DNA of 64,000 nt, taken from NCBI RefSeq assembly GCF_010389155.1, contig NC_057766.1, forward strand, positions 31,877,516 through 31,941,515, in the 5' to 3' direction. Within the stretch, counting starts at the first letter, position 1. Each line of letters opens with the position of its first letter. The DNA is from Erigeron canadensis (lineage: Eukaryota > Streptophyta > Magnoliopsida > Asterales > Asteraceae). Below the pieces are notes generated by a model. That model saw nothing but the letters and a program-made list of their open reading frames with translations. It ran no database searches and was not told where the DNA came from. Below, piece after piece: positions 46,394-57,595 of this stretch. The position numbers and the translations under genes were made by a program.

Positions 46394-46683
46394 GGTCACG
46401 TTTGTTTCACAGAATTTGATGGAATCTGAAGGAATTGGAATTGAATTTCATTCTTTAGTGCGTTTGGTTGTTCAAAGAAGGAAGAATCATTCCGTAGGAA
46501 TGTAAACATTCCATCATTTGATGGAATCTCCATTCCTTGGGCATGGAGGAAGGAATTTCATTCCTTCCGTCACTTGAATTCTCAAAAAATCAAAAACATT
46601 CCGTCAAATTTCATTCTTGTATATTTCAATTCCTTCGAAAAATTTCATTCTTTTCAAAAACATTCTGTGAACCAAACATGCCC
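46394..46683. mobile_element. MITE-like element with terminal inverted repeats
   Basis: The left end GGTCACGTTTGTTTCACAGA and the inverted right end GGGCATGTTTGGTTCACAGA agree at most positions. The interior repeats 'gaatttgatggaat', 'cattcc' and 'ggaatg' words in both orientations. The length is 290 bp with no coding frame. A right-end fragment of the same family opens the window (1-115). No clean target duplication was found. Confidence 0.7.
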
Positions 46684-46969
46684 TTGAGATTTAAATCTTC
46701 AATTAATTGAAAAGCATCTTCTTAATCGAAACATTTTTAACAAGACGTATTGTGAAACTTTTGATCATAATATTATATTCGTGATGTTAATGTTTATTAT
46801 CTATCTAAAAATTTTTATCCTTGATATCATTAATATTTTTTTACTAAATATTTCTTTTTTCAATAATAAATAGCTATAACTAGTATTAACTAAAGTAATC
46901 TTAATAAAATTAGTTTAAAATTTAAATATTTTAGTTTGATTGTTTTTTTTAACATTAAGTCGGTATGTG
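46684..46969. other. AT-rich spacer
   Basis: Nothing recognisable beyond A/T-rich sequence. Confidence 0.35.
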
Positions 46970-47155
46970 ACATCAGGGAAACCTCATCGTAAATGGTGAA
47001 GTCTTGCACGTACCCTAGACAATGAGATATTGACTATGGGCTGTTACAAGTATTCGGGGAAAAAAAACCTAAGACTTGTCATCCCTAAAAATCGAACTCA
47101 AGACCTTAGATAAAACCTGAGATGCCTCTGACCAGTTAGACTAGTTTACAATTTT
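46970..47155 (-). mobile_element. tRNA-derived SINE, family 1, minus orientation
   Basis: Inverted copy of 30310-30525. On the minus strand an A-box-like ctagtctaactggtcagagg is followed by the B-box ggtcttgagttcgattttt, then 'agggatgacaagtcttaggttttt', 'taacagcccatag', 'tgtctagggtacgt' and 'gatgaggtttcc'. Confidence 0.65.
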
Positions 47156-47640
47156 TTTAGTTTGATTGTGAACGAAGTTAACACTAAAATTACGCCAAAA
47201 ATAATTTAATACTATTCCTTTGTGTTGGTCCATTTGCATCTCAAAAGCAGAGTTTAGTCACTTTCTTGCTTTATTTAAATCATTAATTTTTCCAGGACAA
47301 AAAACACATAATCCAGTCCTTCAGCGCTTATCCACTTGTAATTTATCTCTTAAAGAGAGTAAATATGTATTGGATCTTGGATATTTGGGTCTGGAATAAG
47401 TGATATCCTTTTTGGGAGTTAATAAAATTGGCGGGTGGGTTAAGAAAGGTATTTGACACGATTGAAAATGGCAACTCGGACTGGCTTGACCAGACCCGGG
47501 ACCATGTCGGACGCCACTCTTACAATGACCAGAGAGAATCCGGTCTGAACCTCAACCTGATTTGGAGGAAAAATTATCAGGGAATATCATTGTACAGTTT
47601 TTTACTTTTAAGACAAAGTATTTACTATATCAAGTAATAA
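47156..47640. other. Spacer without recognised gene
   Basis: The frame 47428-47637 has no recognisable domain; part of it reads through a GC-rich patch (47440-47570) unlike its AT-rich surroundings, which may be a scrap of an unknown repeat or gene. Confidence 0.35.
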
Positions 47641-47644
47641 TTAA

Positions 47645-47942
47645 TACGAGAAATGATACATAATTACATATAGGCTTATCTAAAGATACACTTCTATAAA
47701 CCCTTATAAAGGGTATTGGTTTTAAGAAATTAAGCAACTTTTTCATTCCCATAATACCCTTCTTACTTCTATTGTTTTTTACACCTCCTCAAGTATCTAC
47801 CGAAAGTACCCTTATCAAAAATTTAAACCCACAAAACACACAACATCCTTCTTTTTCGCATTTTTCGATCACCACCACCGCCTTCATTTTATATTGTCCT
47901 CATCTTCTAGCCGTTGCAACGCGCGGGTACTATGCTCGTAAT
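47645..47942 (+). mobile_element. Helitron-like element, plus orientation
   Basis: Ends 'gccgttgcaacgcgcgggtactatgctcgta', the same terminus (read on the other strand) that heads each unit of the 11090-13510 array. It has a CAC-rich body near the end like the elements at 17816 and 33990. The left border near 47645 is tentative. Confidence 0.5.
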
Positions 47943-48297
47943 AAAATACGATGATCATATGTCATTTATGGCGTTAGCATTTGATGTGGGTTGTAGTATG
48001 GGTTACATCTAACCCATACGAAAACACCGCCGTCATCAAAATCGGTTGGCATGGGCTGATGTTTTATGAGTTTGGAAGTCATAATGGTTAGAGGAAAAAC
48101 CTTTTGACCATCAAAGTAGCATTGGTTTTTCACAAATTTTATCAAGTTTAAATACATTAAGTACATATTTAAAGATGGTCAGAGAAAATATTTTATAATG
48201 ATCTAAAGATACATCTTTTAAGTCGCATATATATGAAATAAATAATTATTCTCTTCATTTATGTAATCTAAACAATAAAACTCATCCACTTAAATAC
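47943..48297. other. Spacer without recognised gene
   Basis: The frame 47966-48166 (-) has no known domain. Nothing else is recognised. Confidence 0.35.
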
Positions 48298-48595
48298 AAC
48301 TAGCGGGGTTTCCCGCGCGATGCAGCGACGATAGTGATAGCGATGATGGTGTGGCGACGACGACAGTGGTGGCGGCAGTGGTGGTGGCGTGATAGTGAAT
48401 GTAAATTAATTGATTTTAGAGGGGTTAAAATGGTTATTAAAGTGTTGGAGGATCTATGTTTTAAGTTATTTCATTTAGGATATTATAGGTATATAGGTGA
48501 AAATGTTTAAATTAATAAATAAATAAGAGAGATAATATGATCATTTCAAAATTTTAATTACTTAAAGAAAAGGTAATTTGCTTTATATAGTAGTA
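48298..48595 (-). mobile_element. Helitron-like non-autonomous element (family B)
   Basis: Begins ACTAGCGGGGTTTCCCGCGC. On the minus strand this is a hairpin of gcgcggg type followed by CTAGT, a textbook Helitron 3' end. The body matches 42133-42425 and the other end is near 'tttgctttatatagtag'. No helicase gene is present. Confidence 0.65.
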
Positions 48596-51079
48596 TAAAA
48601 GTATATAGAAATATATATATATAGATAATAATAATAATTGAAAATATAACACTATTTCCTATAGTTTGTCATAAAAATGTATATATTTCTTCACAATTTT
48701 ATTATTCTTCCCTGTCTAATTTATTGTAAAATTTTATTTTATGTTTAAAAGTTTTTGCTAACTTGTGTTTTTGTGGGCTTCGGCACTTTTTAGATGTGTC
48801 TATCTAACTGAAACATTCTGTTGAAAATAAAAATGCAGCAATCGTAAATAGAAAATATTAACTCAATAAATATTAAAATTAACATTTGTAAACATTCGTC
48901 AAGAAAGCAATTCATAGTTTAAAATTTTAGATTGATAATATAGGTCTCACTAGTGTGATAAGGCAAAATCATGGGCTAGAGGCCCAATAAATATATACAG
49001 GCATTTTGAATGAGAAATAGAAAAAAGTTGGAAGAAAAGAGACGGATCAAGAACGGATTCCACTGTGTCACTGCAACTTGACCGGTCATGTACGTATAAT
49101 AGTTGGATCTGAGTCCAAGATACAGTCGTAGAATTCAAAGCTGATGTTACACGTACATTTCCCTCTATGAGATTCCAAGTGAATAATAATTAATTTACTC
49201 ATTGTACGTGAAAGTACTTACTAGAAATATCAAGATTCAAGAGAACGTACACCATGTTAATTGGGTATGGCTCAATAACAGACTATGTCTGTTAGAGACC
49301 GACCAGGTGATCAATTCGATTTTTGAGGCATGCGGATTTTACATATAATTTGTCGTCGTATGCTAATTACAAGCAAACAGGTTATCGGGTTTTTTTTCCC
49401 GAATCTGGAGTAACTTGAGACTTCTAATCAAGGGCACTATGCGGTTGGATTAGTCACTTGATAAATAAAATTATTCCACATGGAGTATCTGTTGGTTGAC
49501 TATTACAAAAAAAATTAAAAAACAATCAAATATCTTGCATACTTGATAAATAAAATTATGTCGTAATAGTCTGTACGTAGTTTATTTTCCATTACACGTT
49601 AAAAGTACAAATAGATAACCACATGGCCCGTTTCGGCTTTAATGGTATCATTTCCATACATATAATTAAATGCTTTATAGAGCCAGTGAGCCACTATAAA
49701 ATACATTGATAAAAAAAATAGTCGGGGATTTGAATACTTTTCCATTTCACATAGATATTAGAATGCACGAATTAGTCTTTACGTACAGAAAGGTATGTTG
49801 CATAAAAAGAGCTACATGGTCATCATTTATATGTCGTTAACCCATATTTAATTGTAGACTTTCGTTGTTTGGAGTAAATATCTTCGATCAATTTTCATCC
49901 CATGCAAATACAAGAAGTCTTTTTCTACCATTTAGGTAGAACCTAAAAAGAGTCTTTCTACCTTAGTAGGAGTAATGTCTGTCTATATCATAACCCGCAT
50001 AAGGCACATAAGCGGTATCTTTCTTTTGTTTTTTGGATTAAGATATGTATGCCTAAAAGATACTAATCTATTTAATTGTTGACACATGAGATATACATTT
50101 TTTTTTTTCTTAATATTTATTATGATTTTGCTATCTGTTAACCACGTACTCCTTGTTAGACAAATCTTTGGACTTTTCATTTAAACACATTATTCATTTT
50201 CCTTTGAAGTAAAGAGCAAGTTCAATTTCTAACTTGAGTATTATATGATTCAATTTAGTAATTTAATATAGTTTTTGTTAAAAAAGATAAATAAGAACTA
50301 GCTAGCCTAAATCTTCACATTTTACAAGCCCAAAACCCAAAGATTTTAGGGCCCTAAATGTGTGAGGTTCTAGCCCTCTAGGCAATTGCCTAGCCCACTA
50401 TCACAGCCTTGGTTCTAATTCCTTTTCAAAGAAGAAAAAGAAATGTAAATAAATAATTAACTAAAATAGTTTAAATTAACAATAAACTTTATAAGATTCT
50501 TAGACTAACTTCAACACACGTATCTTTAGTTGTCACTAGGTGTCCATACATGTTCATAGTTTCTTTAAACATTGAAGCATGTCCAAAATTGTTGTACGTG
50601 TTTGTATCATGTTCATGAGTTTTTGAATATATCTTCTAAATTTTGTTTTAGAACCCATTTAATATATAAGAATGTTTGTATGGTAAAAATTAAAAAGTTG
50701 TAAGAATTTTAAGTATATGTAAGATTGAATATAATGTGCCATCTCATTAAGTAATTAAAAACATCCAAATACGTAATGTTTCATCACCAAAGATAAATCA
50801 TGCACCACCTGTTACACATGCATCTTCATTGCCATTCAATTTAATTTTAAACACACTTTTACGTCCATAGAACTCTTCAATTCCCTCTTTTTTTTTTTTC
50901 TTTCTTTCATTTTTCTATCATCCTTGAACTTCTTGTTTCCTTCAAAATACAATCTTCCTTTCTATATTTTAGACCTCCAAATCTATAATCATGGCCTAAT
51001 AACACCAACATTAATTTGATTGTTCGCCTTTTCGTTAGGAGGATAAACAAAAAATTCAAGAAAAAAACAAAACCACACC
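48596..51079. other. Intergenic region upstream of the JINGUBANG-like gene
   Basis: About 2.5 kb of AT-rich sequence. Short minus frames (48950-49138, 49983-50180) lack recognisable domains. 50320-50415 has a 'gcccaaaaccc...agggccctaaatg...ggcaattgcctagccc' stretch that looks like a scrap of a dispersed repeat. The last 250 bases include CT-rich leader-like sequence before the start codon. Confidence 0.4.
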
Positions 51080-52609
51080 ATGATTAGAAACCCGGCGCAA
51101 GGAGATCATATCACGTCGAATACTTCATACAACGACGCCAATGTAGCAAGGCCAAATCAAGCCGGAAAGCTTATAAACAACAACAACAATAATGATCGTA
51201 GTACGAAGGAAATGATGGACGAATTGTCGTTTCGTCTAAGAAACATGTCCGATAATAATCCCCATCCTCATCCTCCTCTTCCAATAATAGACGATATTGA
51301 TTCTCCAACTGAAGATTCGGTTCATCGTTCTGATTCATATACATCACGTATATTTTTTGGTGCTTCACCTTCAACACAACAAATGTCTCCATTAACAAGA
51401 TCCCCATGGCAATCTTACGTTGAAAGATCAGCCCCGGATTCGTCTGACACCGGCTCTAACTACACTGGTTTAATGGCTTCCCTTGTTCGAGAAGAAGGGA
51501 ATATATATTCGTTAGCTGCAACCGGTGATTTGTTATATACCGGCTCGGATAGCAAGAACATTCGTGTTTGGAAAAACCATAAGGAATTTTCTTGGTTTAA
51601 ATCGAATAGTGGTTTGGTTAAAGCCATTGTGATTGCGGACGAAAAAATATTTACTGGTCATCAGGACGGAAAGATTAGAGTTTGGAAAGTATCCGTAAAG
51701 AACCCTAGTGTACATAAAAGAATTGGGACATTGCCAAATTTCAAATCCATTTTTAAAAAATCCATGAAACCAAAAAACTATACCGAAGTTAGAGGCAACC
51801 ATAAACAAATATGGATTAAACATTATGACGCGATTTCTAGCCTTGCATTGAGTGAAGATCAATCCCTTCTTTATTCGGGTTCTTGGGACAAGACTATTAA
51901 AGTTTGGAGTGTATCAGATTTTAAGTGTTTGGAGTCTATAAATGCTAACGAAGACGCTATCAACTCGGTTGTCACAGGATTTGATGGTATGGTTTTTTCA
52001 GGATCCGCGGATGGAACAGTTAAGGTTTGGAAAAGGGAGTATCAAGGGAAGAGAACTAAGCATTTTTTTATAGACAATTTATTGAAGCAAGAATGTGCCG
52101 TGACATCTTTGGTGATTAACGATACCGGGACAGTGGTCTATTGTGGTTCATCGGATGGTTTTTTGCATTTTTGGGAGCGCGACAAGTTGTTGGCTCGTGG
52201 AGGGCTTTTAAAAGGACATAGACTCGCAGTTTTGTGCTTGGTGTCAACGGGGAATTTGGTTTTTAGCGGTTCAGCTGATACAAACATTTGTGTGTGGAGA
52301 AGGGAAGAAGGGGGTGAGCATAAGTGTTTGCATACGTTAACCGGACATACTGGACCAGTGAAGTGTCTAGCCGTGGAGGATGAGCGGATGCCAGGAGCAT
52401 CACGCCATTGTAGTAATAGTACTACTAACAGGGTTCGGACATTGTATAGTGGTAGTTTGGATAAGTCGGTAAAGATATGGAGGGTATCAACACAAACCAC
52501 GGAAATGGATCAGAACCAACAAGCACCATTTGCGCAACACCATCGGCCAGGTAGCTCTTCGCGACCTAGAAGCTCTTCCGGACAAATGTTTTCACGCTTA
52601 CGAGAGTGA
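51080..52609 (+). CDS. WD40-repeat protein, JINGUBANG-like
   Basis: A single-exon gene of 509 residues. An N-terminal low-complexity region (1-130, Asn run 34-38, His/Pro run 61-67) precedes seven WD40 repeats at about 140-165, 178-203, 245-276, 290-318, 339-365, 380-407 and 419-468. Repeat endings are visible as [48 protein letters not shown] and DKSVKIWR. This plan, the intronless structure and phrases such as [14 protein letters not shown] fit the plant JINGUBANG group; the Arabidopsis member restrains pollen germination under drying. A seven-blade propeller probably serves as a protein-docking surface with no enzyme activity. The C-terminus (470-509) is Ser/Arg-rich. The exact paralogue is not settled. 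Confidence 0.87.
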   Translation: MIRNPAQGDHITSNTSYNDANVARPNQAGKLINNNNNNDRSTKEMMDELSFRLRNMSDNNPHPHPPLPIIDDIDSPTEDSVHRSDSYTSRIFFGASPSTQQMSPLTRSPWQSYVERSAPDSSDTGSNYTGLMASLVREEGNIYSLAATGDLLYTGSDSKNIRVWKNHKEFSWFKSNSGLVKAIVIADEKIFTGHQDGKIRVWKVSVKNPSVHKRIGTLPNFKSIFKKSMKPKNYTEVRGNHKQIWIKHYDAISSLALSEDQSLLYSGSWDKTIKVWSVSDFKCLESINANEDAINSVVTGFDGMVFSGSADGTVKVWKREYQGKRTKHFFIDNLLKQECAVTSLVINDTGTVVYCGSSDGFLHFWERDKLLARGGLLKGHRLAVLCLVSTGNLVFSGSADTNICVWRREEGGEHKCLHTLTGHTGPVKCLAVEDERMPGASRHCSNSTTNRVRTLYSGSLDKSVKIWRVSTQTTEMDQNQQAPFAQHHRPGSSSRPRSSSGQMFSRLRE

Positions 52610-53029
52610 TCATGAGTTCAAGGTATATGAAAAGTGGCCATGTACAATATGTGATGAGTTAATGTACAAATGGGTAATTGTGTATTTGCTCTTGTAAAAT
52701 TAACTCTTAATTTTGTCACACATCCATGAATCAATTCTAAAAAAGAGGTTAACCATCAGAGAGCTCAATTTCGACGAGAAAGACGACAATATCTTGTCGA
52801 CAAACAATAACGGTTCTGAAAATTCAAGTGTCCAGACTGAGTTAGGAAAAAAATACGTCCCTAGCTATTAGGAAATTCAATTATATAAGCAATTTGTTTT
52901 ATAAACGAGACTTTATAACAATAACAAAATCATAGTATTTATATTCAGCTATTAACTAGTTATGAGAGGTAGCCGGACTAAGCATAAATGTATATCTTTT
53001 TATGATGTTTTCGACTGACAGGTATGGTA
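52610..53029. other. 3' flank of the WD40 gene
   Basis: Probable 3' untranslated region followed by AT-rich spacer. No gene is recognised. Confidence 0.4.
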
Positions 53030-53180
53030 TCTAAACACTTTACACTTTCTAACTTTTATCTCTTGGTGATCGGAGGTCTTTATGAAAGCAGTCTCTCTAC
53101 CTTTGGATAGAGGTAACATTGTTTACAACTCACTTCCCCCATCCTCGCTCAAGGATTAACATATGTTGTTGTTGTTGTAT
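53030..53180 (+). mobile_element. Au/TS-type SINE 3' part with TTG tail
   Basis: 'aaagcagtctctctacctttggatagaggtaac', 'cccccatcctcgctcaagga' and a terminal (ttg)n run at about 53166-53178 match what I recall of Au/TS-like plant SINEs, which end in TTG repeats. The 5' promoter head is not clear here. Confidence 0.55.
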
Positions 53181-53783
53181 TAACTAGTTATGAGAATCAA
53201 ATATCTACCAATAAACTAAAACATGATTAATATGTTCTTGAAACGACACGTGGCGTAATCCTTGATCAACACGTGTCCTTTTAGTTTGTTTATTTTGTTA
53301 TAAATTAGCTTTTTCAGTTGTATATAAATTCAATTTCCTTATCAGACTTACAATTAAACTCTAACTTTTGTCTTATTAATATAAAAGACATTATAACCTT
53401 ATTTGATTGATCGTTTTCTCATTAATAAATTGTCTATTTTCCTTTCTCAGTTCTTCAACTATATTAATTATAATAAGTTATTAACATGAAAACTTCAAAA
53501 GTTTAAGTTCACAATCCGAAATCACAAAGCTATTTGTCATCATCCACTATGTTTACAAGTTCCGATTTTGATACGGTTTTAAAAATTTAAGGTAAATCCA
53601 AAACTTTAACTAAACATATATTATATTTATCATTATTGTTTATTATATTAGCTTCAATCATCGATTTACTTTAACCACAATTTATTTCATACTCACGAAT
53701 CATATATGAGATATATTCGAATTTCTTTATGATAAAATTTATATAGTTAACGTACATCGTACGGGTATTAGGACTAGTACATA

Positions 53784-54015
53784 ATAGTGCTCAAGCCCGT
53801 CCAATGGACGTGTAGTCTTAAAATATATTAATCAAAGCTAAAAATTGGAATTCAAGTATGTTAAATCCCTATGACCAATATCATAATTTAATCAATACGA
53901 AACTAAAGAATGAAACATATGAAAATTAACTCCATATAAATATTGATTTCAGTTTACCTTTTTTTTTTCCAACTTTAGTTAAATTAAAATTTTACAGTTT
54001 GTTAAATCTAAACTT
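53784..54015 (-). mobile_element. Helitron-like element (family A)
   Basis: About 230 bases match 43357-43600. Near the terminus GTCCA-AT-GGAC forms a small perfect hairpin (about 53799-53809), with (A/C)TAGT at about 53784-53788 on the outside. On the minus strand this is hairpin then CTA(G/T)T, as in a Helitron 3' end. Confidence 0.6.
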
Positions 54016-54120
54016 ACTACAAACAGTATATTAAAAAAAAGCCCTAGTAGTCGACTATTTTTTGGTTTGGTCGGACGTAGGATTTTTTTTTTTTTTTTTA
54101 TTTGAGAAGCATAATTAATT

Positions 54121-54300
54121 ATTTTAAAATTGGATTAAAGTATAAATTGGTGATGGAAAATCAAAAAGTGTAAGTTAATTATTTTTAAATTGGGTTAAAG
54201 TGTAAATTGATGATGGAAAACCAAAAAGTGTAAATTAATTATTTTAGATTGGGGTTAAAGTGTAAATTGGTGATAGAAAACCAAAAAGTGTAAATTAATT
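54121..54300. repeat. Three tandem copies of a 60-bp unit
   Basis: Copies at 54121-54180, 54181-54240 and 54241-54300 are exactly 60 bp each, with only a few base differences. Key words are 'ttaaagtgtaaattg', 'gatggaaaaccaaaaagtg' and 'taaattaatt'. A shorter inverted relative ('tttacactttttt-gttttccatcaataatttacac') is at about 55200-55240. Confidence 0.92.
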
Positions 54301-57300
54301 TAGATTAATATTAAAAAAGTAGAGAATTAATAAGGATGGAGAATTAGACTCAAAAAGGTGAATTAGGGGTGCCAAGTATACCCTCAACCCCTCTTTTAGT
54401 TATATTATAGATTACATTAATATATATGTAATATAAGTAGAAAAATTTTAACAATTTTGTGTCTTTTTCAAACATGTGCTTTGGCAAGAGCTTGGGCTTT
54501 TGCCTTCCCTCCGGGCCTCCTCTGTCGACAAATGAGCAAAATATATTCTTTGCCTCGGTTGACAAATGAGCAAATGCCAGATTTACAAAAAAGTAACCTA
54601 GAACTCAAGATCACAATTCACATTGCATTGCCTAGTCCCCATAAATTGGGCTTGTTGATCATTAGTTTGTCTTTTCATGTAGAAGTTTTTTTTTTAATCT
54701 AGAGAGATTAATGATGCATTCTTAAATAGTAAATTTTATATCTCTTTTACCAATTTATTTAATAACAAGATAATAACACGTCATTATAATTTTTTTAGAA
54801 AAACAATAAAAAATTTTTTTTTTAAAAATGTAAGTAAGAAACTAACTTATACAAATAAAAATACACAGTTTGATCCAAAGTGCACAAGCAATATATGATA
54901 ACGATTCATAAATATCTGAATGACTATATACATATCACTAAAAACCTCGTATTCGTAAAGACATTGTGTCTTATAAAGGTTTAATTAAAACTTTATTAAA
55001 TTATAGAAATTTTTAGAAATAAAAATCTTAATCTTAATATATATTATAAGACAGTTGAATTAATGACTAATTAACCAATCACATCGTTCGATTTCATCAA
55101 ATTAACTTTTGATGATTACAAATTAAAAATCCTAATAATCATTATCCAAATATATCATTAGATTAATATTTATATTAATTTTTAGAAAAAGTCTCATTAA
55201 TTTACACTTTTTTGTTTTCCATCAATAATTTACACTTTTTAGCCCTGAATACTTAATTTATATTTATTTTTAGTCATCAACTTAAGAAATTTTTTTTAAA
55301 TTTACAATCATTTAATTAAATAAAAAAATTTAACATATATATGAAATATTTTCTACAAAAAATATTTATTTGAAAACCTAATGACTTATTAACAAATATT
55401 AGAAGAGTCCTAATTGTTATCAAAAAATATAAAACAATCCTAAGTGTTATCATATTATCATAGAACAAGTGATTGAAAATAAACATATGCGTGTTATGAA
55501 CGCGCATCATGATTAAATACATACTTGAATGTCAAGTTCGGGATCACAAATATGTTTATATTTCAATTCTTAATTATTTTTCCTAATAATATTACATTAT
55601 GAGTACATCTGTTTCAAAATATATTATAATGGAGAAATTATTATATATAGCATATGCCTTGTGAAATGACTACGGTAAACAATTCCATCAATATGTCTAG
55701 GCTAATAATGACAGTGAGGAACCTATGATTATTGTACTACAACTTGCAAAATATAACACTTAAAACCGTGTTTTTTAAAAATTGTAAGCTTTTGTGACTT
55801 AAATGTATGAAGATCAAATATTGTTAATATTGTAAATCTTGTGTCCAGTGTTGGACACGGGTCTAAAATCTAGTGTACTTCTAAGTACACTAAGTTTACA
55901 ATTGATCAATTAAAATAAAATAAAATTTATCATTCATTAATTGAATTTTAGAACAGTCGATAAAAAAAAAAAAAAAAAAAGGAAAAAGTATAACATATGC
56001 TAATTAGTTTAGTACTTAAATCTCTATGGATCTTAGGGCCCTTTTCGTATTTTAGTCGTTAAGTGTTAAATGTATTAAGTGGCTAAATGCATTAAGAATG
56101 TATGTATATATTAAGTAAAATATATGTAATTGACAATTATTTTTATTTATTAAGTAAAAAAAAGACATAAAATTTGAATGAATGATTAATTTCTTAACTA
56201 TTAAGTTTATTAAATAAAAAAAAAAAACTTAAAAGTAAAATTCAATGGATTACCCATCAGCTTGCAACTTGTCACTTATTTTTACTTTATGAATATGAGG
56301 CCCAACAAAGTTAGCTGCTTTACTTGAAAAAAAGCTAACGGGTCCACCCGATAATCCAATACAACATTGCATGATCCCATGGAATAAGTGTAAACTTTAA
56401 AGAAACAAGCTGCCACCCTTTTCACATGTGCCGATGTGCATCGAGTCCGATTTGATTTAACTTTTTAAAAAAAAGTTAAATATACAAATATACAATATAA
56501 GAACGGAACCCAATCATGGAAAACAAATGTATGAGAGACTACTCTAAAAAGACCTCTGGCTTAAGACTTTACCTTTAAAAAAATTTCTCGACGATAAGAC
56601 GAAGTCAAAGCCGAAAACGAAAAACCAGATTTAGAGTATTTCTTTACAAGTTAGTTTTAAACATATGTAAGTAGACTAACTAGTAGTTACACAAGTACTT
56701 CTCTATAAAATCTATTGTTAAGAAAATCTTTTAAATGTTTACAGTTACTAACTTTCATCGTAACAAAAATGAACATCGGTTTTTTTCTTAAAAGATTTAC
56801 ATTATATCTGGTAACCTAAGACTACCTGGCCTATTTTATATTTTATAATGTAACTTGTTAACCAAAATAAGTTATATTAAACGAAGGATATCAACAAACG
56901 AATATGGAAAGAAAAACTATACAAATAGAATGGAAAGATTACAAATAAAAACCAGGTGGATTGGATTAGTGGTTAGAGTTTTTACCTCTGAAATACACCA
57001 TTGAAAGGAGTAGTTACTTTTTTATTATCGTAAGGGTGAAAGTTATAACTGAATGCACTAATTTAAGATCAACTATTAATTAATATAATTATTTAAAAAA
57101 TATATCATTGTCTTAATTGGAAGATATACTGTCGATCATTCCCAAATCTCTTTCTTCATTTAACTAATATTATTATGACATGTTTCGTTCAAAAAAATTA
57201 TTATGACAAGTTGGGTCAAACTACATACGCGTATCATGTTTATTTCAAGTAACACCAAACCTCCTCCTCATCAACACGTACGTACCCGGCCTGTCTCTCT

Positions 57301-57595
57301 TTTCAAATTCTCAGAAACATCTCTTGTCTTTCCTACATCCAAAATCCAAATTCCTCATATCATATCATCATGTATATGTATATATATGTTTCATATTTTA
57401 TTATCTTTAAAAAAACATTTCATTAAAAAGAACATCACATAAATTTCTCAACTACATATCAACCACACTCATTTAAATCTTTAGACCCACCGGCCACAGA
57501 TATAGTATTTATTTGTACACCTTTTTTTTATTCATTCAACTACACGGCTAACAATTTAGTACTAATATTATTATTATTATTGTTATTCAAACATA
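54301..57595. other. Intergenic region upstream of the WAK-like kinase
   Basis: About 3.3 kb of AT-rich sequence. The repeat end shared with 9715-9755 is at 54367-54407. The inverted relative of the 60-bp unit is at 55200-55240, and a poly-A run is at about 55962-55980. At 56957-57005, 'gattagtggttagagttttta' resembles a SINE A-box. No frame here shows a known domain. The last 150 bases probably hold the kinase leader. Confidence 0.45.
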
